In this document: positions 58,433 through 64,000 of the stretch, piece after piece
How the letters are laid out: each line of letters begins with the position of its first letter
How positions within the stretch are numbered: position 1 is the stretch's first letter
Source: Labilithrix sp.
Lineage (GTDB): Bacteria; Myxococcota_A; Polyangia; Polyangiales; Polyangiaceae
Length of the DNA: 64,000 nt
Reading direction: 5' to 3'
Assembly (NCBI GenBank): GCA_019637225.1
Contig: JAHBWC010000013.1
Span: 1 to 64,000, forward strand
Notes under the pieces: model-generated
What the model was told of the DNA's origin: nothing
Seen by the model: only the letters and a program-made list of their open reading frames with translations
Database searches by the model: none
Program-made: the position numbers and the translations under genes

Positions 58433-60003
58433 ATGGAAACGCGCGTCGAGGAGCTGAAGCGCTACGTCCGCTTCACCGAGGACGACGCCAGGCTCCTCGC
58501 GGCGTTCGCCGAGCACGCCGCGCCTCATTTCCGGCGGATCGCCCAGGAGTTCTACGAGCGCATTCGCGAGCACGAAGAGGCGCACGCCGTCTTCACCGGC
58601 GAAGAGCAGATCCGCCGCCTGCAGGACTCGATGGTGCGCTGGCTCGAGCGTGTCTTCGGCGGCGTCTACGACGAGGACTACTTCCGGAAGACGGAGCAGA
58701 TCGGCCGCGTGCACGTGAAGGTCGGGCTGCCGCAGCGGTACATGCTGACCGCCATGGCGGTGATCCGCTCGTCGCTCACGACGGTGATCGACGAGCACGC
58801 CGCGGACGCGGTCCCCGTCGGTGACGCTCTCTCGCGCCTCCTCGACATCGAGCTCGCGGTGATGCTCGAGAGCTACCGCGTCGACCTGATGTCGCGGGTC
58901 GAGCGGGCGGCGCGGAGGGAGACGATTTCGCTCCGGCGCCACGACAAGACCGCGGAGCAGTACATCCAGGCCGTGGAGCGCGCGCCCTTGCTCGTCATCG
59001 GCCTCGACGTGTCGGGGGGCGTCGTGCTCTTCAACCGGGAGGCCGAGCGCATGACGGGCTACGCGCGCGACGAGGTGCTCGGGCGTTCGTTCGTCGAGCT
59101 CCTCGTGCCCGCGTCCGTCCGTGGCACCGACGGCGCGAAGCTCGCTTCGGCGACGGCCGAGATGACGGCGGAGCTCCCGCTCGTCACGCGGGCCGGCAAG
59201 GTCCGCGACGTCCGGTGGCAGGTGGCGCCCGCGGCGGGGCGCGAGGAGGGCGACGTCGCGCGCTTTCTGATCGGCGGCGACGTGACCGAGGAGCGGATCG
59301 CGCGCGAGCGCCAGCAGCAGGTCAAGCGCCTCGCCGCGGTCGGCACGCTGGCGGCCGGTCTGGCGCACGAGATCCGCAACCCGTTGAACGGAGCGCGCCT
59401 CCACGTGTCGTTCCTCGAGCGCGCGCTCGCTCGCGAGGGAGGCTCGACCGAGGCGCTCGAGGCCGTGCACGTCGTCGGCGACGAGATCCAGCGCCTCGCG
59501 CGCCTCGTCACCGAGTTCCTCGACTTCGCGCGCCCCCACCGCCTGATCTACGGGACGGTCGACGCGCGAGCGCTCTCGGAGCGCGCGATCCAGCTCGTCA
59601 ACGCCGCGGCGCGAGCGGGCCACGTGACCCTGTGCACCGACTTTCCCGCGCGTCCCCTCACGTTCGACGGCGACGCGCAGCGGATCGAGCAGGTGCTCCT
59701 GAACGTGCTGCAGAACGCCGTCGAGGCCCTCGTGCCGAAGGGCGGCGGGACCGTCACCGTGCGCGCGCGCCGTGAGCCGCGTCACGTCTGGATCGAGATC
59801 GAGGACGACGGTCCGGGGATCCCCCCGGGAGAGCCGTCGATCTTCGACGCGTTCTACTCGACGAAGCCCACCGGCACGGGGCTCGGTCTCGCGATCGTCC
59901 ATCGAATCGTGACCGATCACGGCGGAAACATCGACGTCGACAGCCAACCCGGTCGGACCCGGTTCCGGGTCACGCTGCCGCTGGAGAGACGAGAGGCAGA
60001 GGA

Positions 60004-60007
<4 letters not shown>
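58433..60007 (+). CDS. Globin-coupled sensor histidine kinase with PAS domain
   Basis: 524 residues from the ATG at 58433. Longer starts would lie inside or next to the sigma54 promoter. A protoglobin domain (about 1-165) has the proximal heme His ([14 protein letters not shown], His 94), so it should sense O2 or another gas. A PAS domain (about 180-310) follows. The kinase has the phosphoacceptor His in [13 protein letters not shown]-box [10 protein letters not shown]1 DDGPGIPP and G2 GTGLGLAIV, all intact. No membrane segment, so it is cytosolic. Its stop overlaps the regulator's ATG by 4 nt, so they form a pair. Confidence 0.93.
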
Positions 60008-61371
<1,364 letters not shown>

Positions 61372-61407
61372 CTCGCAGCGTTTGCGCGCGGGCAACGCTT
61401 CCCGCAC

Positions 61408-61427
61408 GCGGAGGCGCGAGCCTCCGC
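61408..61427 (+). terminator. Terminator hairpin after the NtrC operon
   Basis: Perfect 8-bp stem (GCGGAGGC / GCCTCCGC) with a 4-nt loop, 36 nt after the stop. It lacks a U-tract. Confidence 0.55.
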
Positions 61428-61455
61428 TGGCACGCGCGATGCTCGTCTCTGCCGG

Positions 61456-63099
61456 ATGGCCGCCGCGTCGACGCACGAAGAAGTCTGGACGGTCCGCCGT
61501 CGATTGGTGGATGACCTCCTGGCGGAGCTCCGCGATCGCGCGGCGCGCTCCCGCGATCCCCGCGAAGTGAAGCTGATCGAGACCCACATCTCGTGGGTGC
61601 TGCTCGGCCCCGAGGTCTACAAGATCAAAAAACCGGTCACGCTCCCGTTCCTCGACTTCGCGCCGTTCGAGGCGCGCGAGCGGGCGTGCCGGACCGAGGT
61701 GCGCATCAATCGAAGGCTCGCGCCCCGCACCTACCTCGGCGTCGTCCCGATCCGCCGGCGCGCCGACGGACGCTTCACGCTCCAGACCGGCGGTGGATCC
61801 ATCGTCGAATGGGCGGTTCAGATGACGCGTCTCGACGAGGAGCGCCGGGCGGACACGCTCCTCGCTCGCGGCGCGCTGCGCCGGGAGCACGTCGATGCGC
61901 TCGCGCTGACGATCGCCGCCTTCCACGCCGACGCGGCGAGCGGCCCGCGCGTGGCGCGCGGCGGGACGCCGGAGCTCGTCGAGCGCAACGTGCGCGACAA
62001 CTTCGACGCGCTGCGGGAGTCCGGCGCCGGCTTCGTCTCCGAGGCGGCGATGACCGAGATCGAGCGCTGGCAGCTCTCGTTCGTCCGTCGCCACGGCGGC
62101 CTCTTCCACGAGCGCATGCTCACGGGCGCCGTCCGCGACGGACACGGCGATCTGCGGCTCGAGCACGTCTTTCTGCACGCGACCGACACCGACTTCGAGG
62201 TGATCGACGGGATCGAGTTCGACGATCGCTATCGCTTCGCCGACGTCTGCGCCGACCTGGCGTTCCTGGCGATGGACCTCGCTCGACTCGGCCGCGTCGA
62301 TCTAGCCGAGCGCTTCGTCGCGATGTACGCGCGCGCCGCGAACGATTTCGACCTCTACCGCGTCCTCGACTTCTACGAGAGCTACCGCGCCTGCGTGCGC
62401 GCCAAGATCGCGGCGTCGACCGCGACGAGCCCCGGCGTGCCCGACGGCGTCGTCGCGACGGCGCGCGCGGAGGCGCGGCGATACCTCCTCCTCGCGCAGG
62501 CGGCGAGGCGGCGCGCGGTGCTCGAGCCGGCGCTCGTCGCGGTCGCCGGCGGGATCGCGTCGGGGAAGAGCACGCTCGCGGAGCGGCTCGGCGAGGAGCT
62601 CAGCGCCCCCGTCGTCGATGCCGACCGCACGCGAAAGTTCATGATCGGCCTCGCGCCGACCGCGCACGCCTCCGCTCGCGCGTGGGAAGGGGCCTACGAC
62701 CGCACGTTCAGCGCGCGCGTCTACGCCGAGGTGCTCCGGCGCGCGGGGATGGTGCTCGCGTCCGGCAGGCCGGTGATCGTCGACGCCTCCTTCCGAAGCG
62801 CCGAGGCGCGCGCCGCGGCGCGGGCGCTCGCCGAGCAGCACGGCGTGCCCTTTCGGCTGGTCGAGTGTGTGGCGCCGATCGAGCTCTGTCGGGCCCGGCT
62901 CGAAGCTCGGCGGCGCTCGGGGGCGAGCGTGTCGGACGCCACGCCGGAGATCCTCGACGCCTTCGCCGCCGACTACGAGCCCATCGACGAGCTCGCTCCG
63001 AGCGAGCACGTGCGCGTCGACACGTCGGGCTCGATCCACGAGTCGCTCGCGCAGGCGAGGCGCGCGATCGAGACCTGGCCGCAGGGGCTCGTCGGGTAG
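61456..63099 (+). CDS. Bifunctional aminoglycoside-phosphotransferase-like/ATP-binding protein
   Basis: 547 residues. The N-terminal ~330 residues resemble APH kinases: catalytic loop DGHGDLRLEHVFL and metal Asp region VIDGIEFDDRYRFADVCADLAFLAMD. The C-terminal ~180 residues form a P-loop kinase with GGIASGKST at about 364, and VIVDASFRSAEAR further on. This two-domain family occurs widely and its substrate is undefined; antibiotic phosphorylation is not implied. The ATG at 61456 has no clear Shine-Dalgarno. Confidence 0.88.
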   Translation: MAAASTHEEVWTVRRRLVDDLLAELRDRAARSRDPREVKLIETHISWVLLGPEVYKIKKPVTLPFLDFAPFEARERACRTEVRINRRLAPRTYLGVVPIRRRADGRFTLQTGGGSIVEWAVQMTRLDEERRADTLLARGALRREHVDALALTIAAFHADAASGPRVARGGTPELVERNVRDNFDALRESGAGFVSEAAMTEIERWQLSFVRRHGGLFHERMLTGAVRDGHGDLRLEHVFLHATDTDFEVIDGIEFDDRYRFADVCADLAFLAMDLARLGRVDLAERFVAMYARAANDFDLYRVLDFYESYRACVRAKIAASTATSPGVPDGVVATARAEARRYLLLAQAARRRAVLEPALVAVAGGIASGKSTLAERLGEELSAPVVDADRTRKFMIGLAPTAHASARAWEGAYDRTFSARVYAEVLRRAGMVLASGRPVIVDASFRSAEARAAARALAEQHGVPFRLVECVAPIELCRARLEARRRSGASVSDATPEILDAFAADYEPIDELAPSEHVRVDTSGSIHESLAQARRAIETWPQGLVG

Positions 63100-63145
63100 G
63101 GCGCTCGGCCGGGGCTCGGAACGACGCGTGCAGCGAGCATCGACC

Positions 63146-64000
63146 ATGAAGCGCATGGTCTTGCGTGCGCCGAAGCGCGTCGAAGAGGCGCCGCTGTGCC
63201 TGGAAGAGGCGCCCGATCCGCTGCCCGGCGAGGACGAGATCGCGATCGCCGTCCGCGCATGCGCCGTGTGTCGAACGGACCTCCAGCTCACCTCCGGCGA
63301 TCTCCCGGCCCGGCGGCTGCCCATCGTTCCCGGACATCAGATCGTCGGCGATGTCGCCGCCGTGGGCGCGCGCGTCTCGAGGTGGGCGGTGGGGGACCGC
63401 GTCGCGGCGGGCTGGCTGAGCTCGGCGTGCGGAGCTTGCTCGCAGTGTGTCGTGGGGAGAGAGAACCTCTGCGTGCACGCGCGCTTCACCGGCTGGGATG
63501 TCGACGGCGGCTACGCCACGCGGGCGATCGTCAAGGCGGCGTTCGCGTTCGCCGCGCCGACCGGGTTCGGCGCGATCGAAGCGGCGCCGCTCTTGTGCGG
63601 CGGCGTCATCGGTTATCGAGCGCTGGCGCGTGCGGGCGTGCGACCGGGAATGCGCGTCGGGCTCTACGGCTTCGGCGCGTCGGCCCTGCTCGCGATGCAG
63701 GTCGCGCTCGCTTGGGGCTGCCGCGTGTTCGTCGCCACGCGCTCGACCTCCGAGCAGGCGCGCGCGCGATCGATGGGCGCCGTCTGGGCCGGCGGCTACG
63801 ACGACGCGCCGCCGGAGCCGCTCGACGCCGTCGTGACCTTCGCGCCGGTCGGCGAGGTCGCGATCGCTGCGCTCCGCGCGACCGATCGCGGCGGGACCGT
63901 CGCGATCAACGCGATCCACCTCGATCGCGTCCCTCCGTTCTCGTACGACCTGCTCTGGTGGGAGCGAAGTCTGGTCAGCGTTTCGAATTACACGCGAACC
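63146..64000 (+). CDS. Zinc-dependent alcohol dehydrogenase, 5' part
   Basis: 285 residues are visible and the frame runs off the right edge of the window without a stop. The start ATG is at 63146. Catalytic zinc ligands: Cys in VCRTDLQ and His in PGHQIVG. The structural zinc site is complete in ACGACSQCVVGRENLC (four Cys). The Rossmann cofactor loop is GLYGFGASAL, and further on VFVATRSTSEQ. The family oxidises alcohols or reduces aldehydes with NAD(P). Substrate unknown. Confidence 0.92.
   Translation, partial: MKRMVLRAPKRVEEAPLCLEEAPDPLPGEDEIAIAVRACAVCRTDLQLTSGDLPARRLPIVPGHQIVGDVAAVGARVSRWAVGDRVAAGWLSSACGACSQCVVGRENLCVHARFTGWDVDGGYATRAIVKAAFAFAAPTGFGAIEAAPLLCGGVIGYRALARAGVRPGMRVGLYGFGASALLAMQVALAWGCRVFVATRSTSEQARARSMGAVWAGGYDDAPPEPLDAVVTFAPVGEVAIAALRATDRGGTVAINAIHLDRVPPFSYDLLWWERSLVSVSNYTRT

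Noticed and set aside
61456..63099. Antibiotic-resistance phosphotransferase
   Set aside because: The two-domain APH/ATP-binding architecture is a general chromosomal family, and no resistance context or mobile element is nearby.

Overview
The window is a very GC-rich bacterial chromosome segment with strong third-position GC bias. It carries many lipoproteins, a membrane-anchored Ser/Thr kinase, lamin-tail-domain proteins, a CotH/VTC cluster, sigma54-type regulation and thrombospondin-type repeats. This mixture suggests a myxobacterium (Myxococcota, probably class Polyangia). That is an inference from gene content, not a database match. I saw no rRNA, tRNA, CRISPR array, phage or insertion sequence, so it reads as ordinary chromosome with accessory operons.

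Layout. 0-6 kb: end of a lamin-tail protein, a Ser/Thr kinase, lipoproteins, Ku, and a strong hairpin between convergent genes. 5.6-13 kb: deoxynucleoside kinase and an EVE protein sharing a tiny divergent promoter, a sigma-factor-like protein, GNAT acetyltransferase, cation/proton antiporter, metallophosphoesterase and diguanylate cyclase. 13-19.6 kb: beta-barrel protein, MpaB-type oxygenase, metallopeptidase lipoprotein, hydrolase, YkgJ Fe-S protein, response regulator and site-2 protease. 19.7-28.6 kb: a striking cluster of lamin-tail lipoprotein, beta-propeller lipoprotein, VTC polyphosphate polymerase, DUF4956 membrane protein, a membrane-fusion protein fused to a beta-propeller, a TolC-type channel, CotH kinase and an FGE-fold protein. 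28.7-35.9 kb: acyl-CoA ligase, a Grx4-(A-type carrier)-rhodanese fusion with BolA, a triheme lipoprotein and a DUF4833 protein. 35.9-43.7 kb: CDP-alcohol phosphatidyltransferase, a GT2 polysaccharide synthase with periplasmic and outer-membrane partners, a divergent glycosidase-like lipoprotein and a thrombospondin-repeat lipoprotein. 43.9-51.7 kb: a complete, tightly overlapped cbb3 oxidase operon (ccoI-S-NO-Q-P-G-safE). 51.9-61.4 kb: wax-ester synthase with hydrolase, a degenerate histidine kinase with response regulator, a CBS protein, a TreT-like glycosyltransferase, and a globin-coupled histidine kinase with an NtrC-type regulator behind a good sigma54 promoter. 61.4-64 kb: a bifunctional APH/ATP-binding protein and a zinc alcohol dehydrogenase cut by the window end.

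The best candidate for an undescribed system is the 20.3-27.7 kb cluster. It combines polyphosphate synthesis (VTC/DUF4956), a tripartite envelope conduit whose adaptor carries a phytase/DUF3616-like propeller, and the surface kinase CotH. Together these could form an envelope phosphate or polyphosphate handling machine. Two cross-cutting patterns also deserve attention. First, direct repeats sit on or just after stop codons in six places. Second, a TANNNT-like box lies 6-12 nt upstream of start codons that lack a Shine-Dalgarno, which suggests leaderless transcripts.
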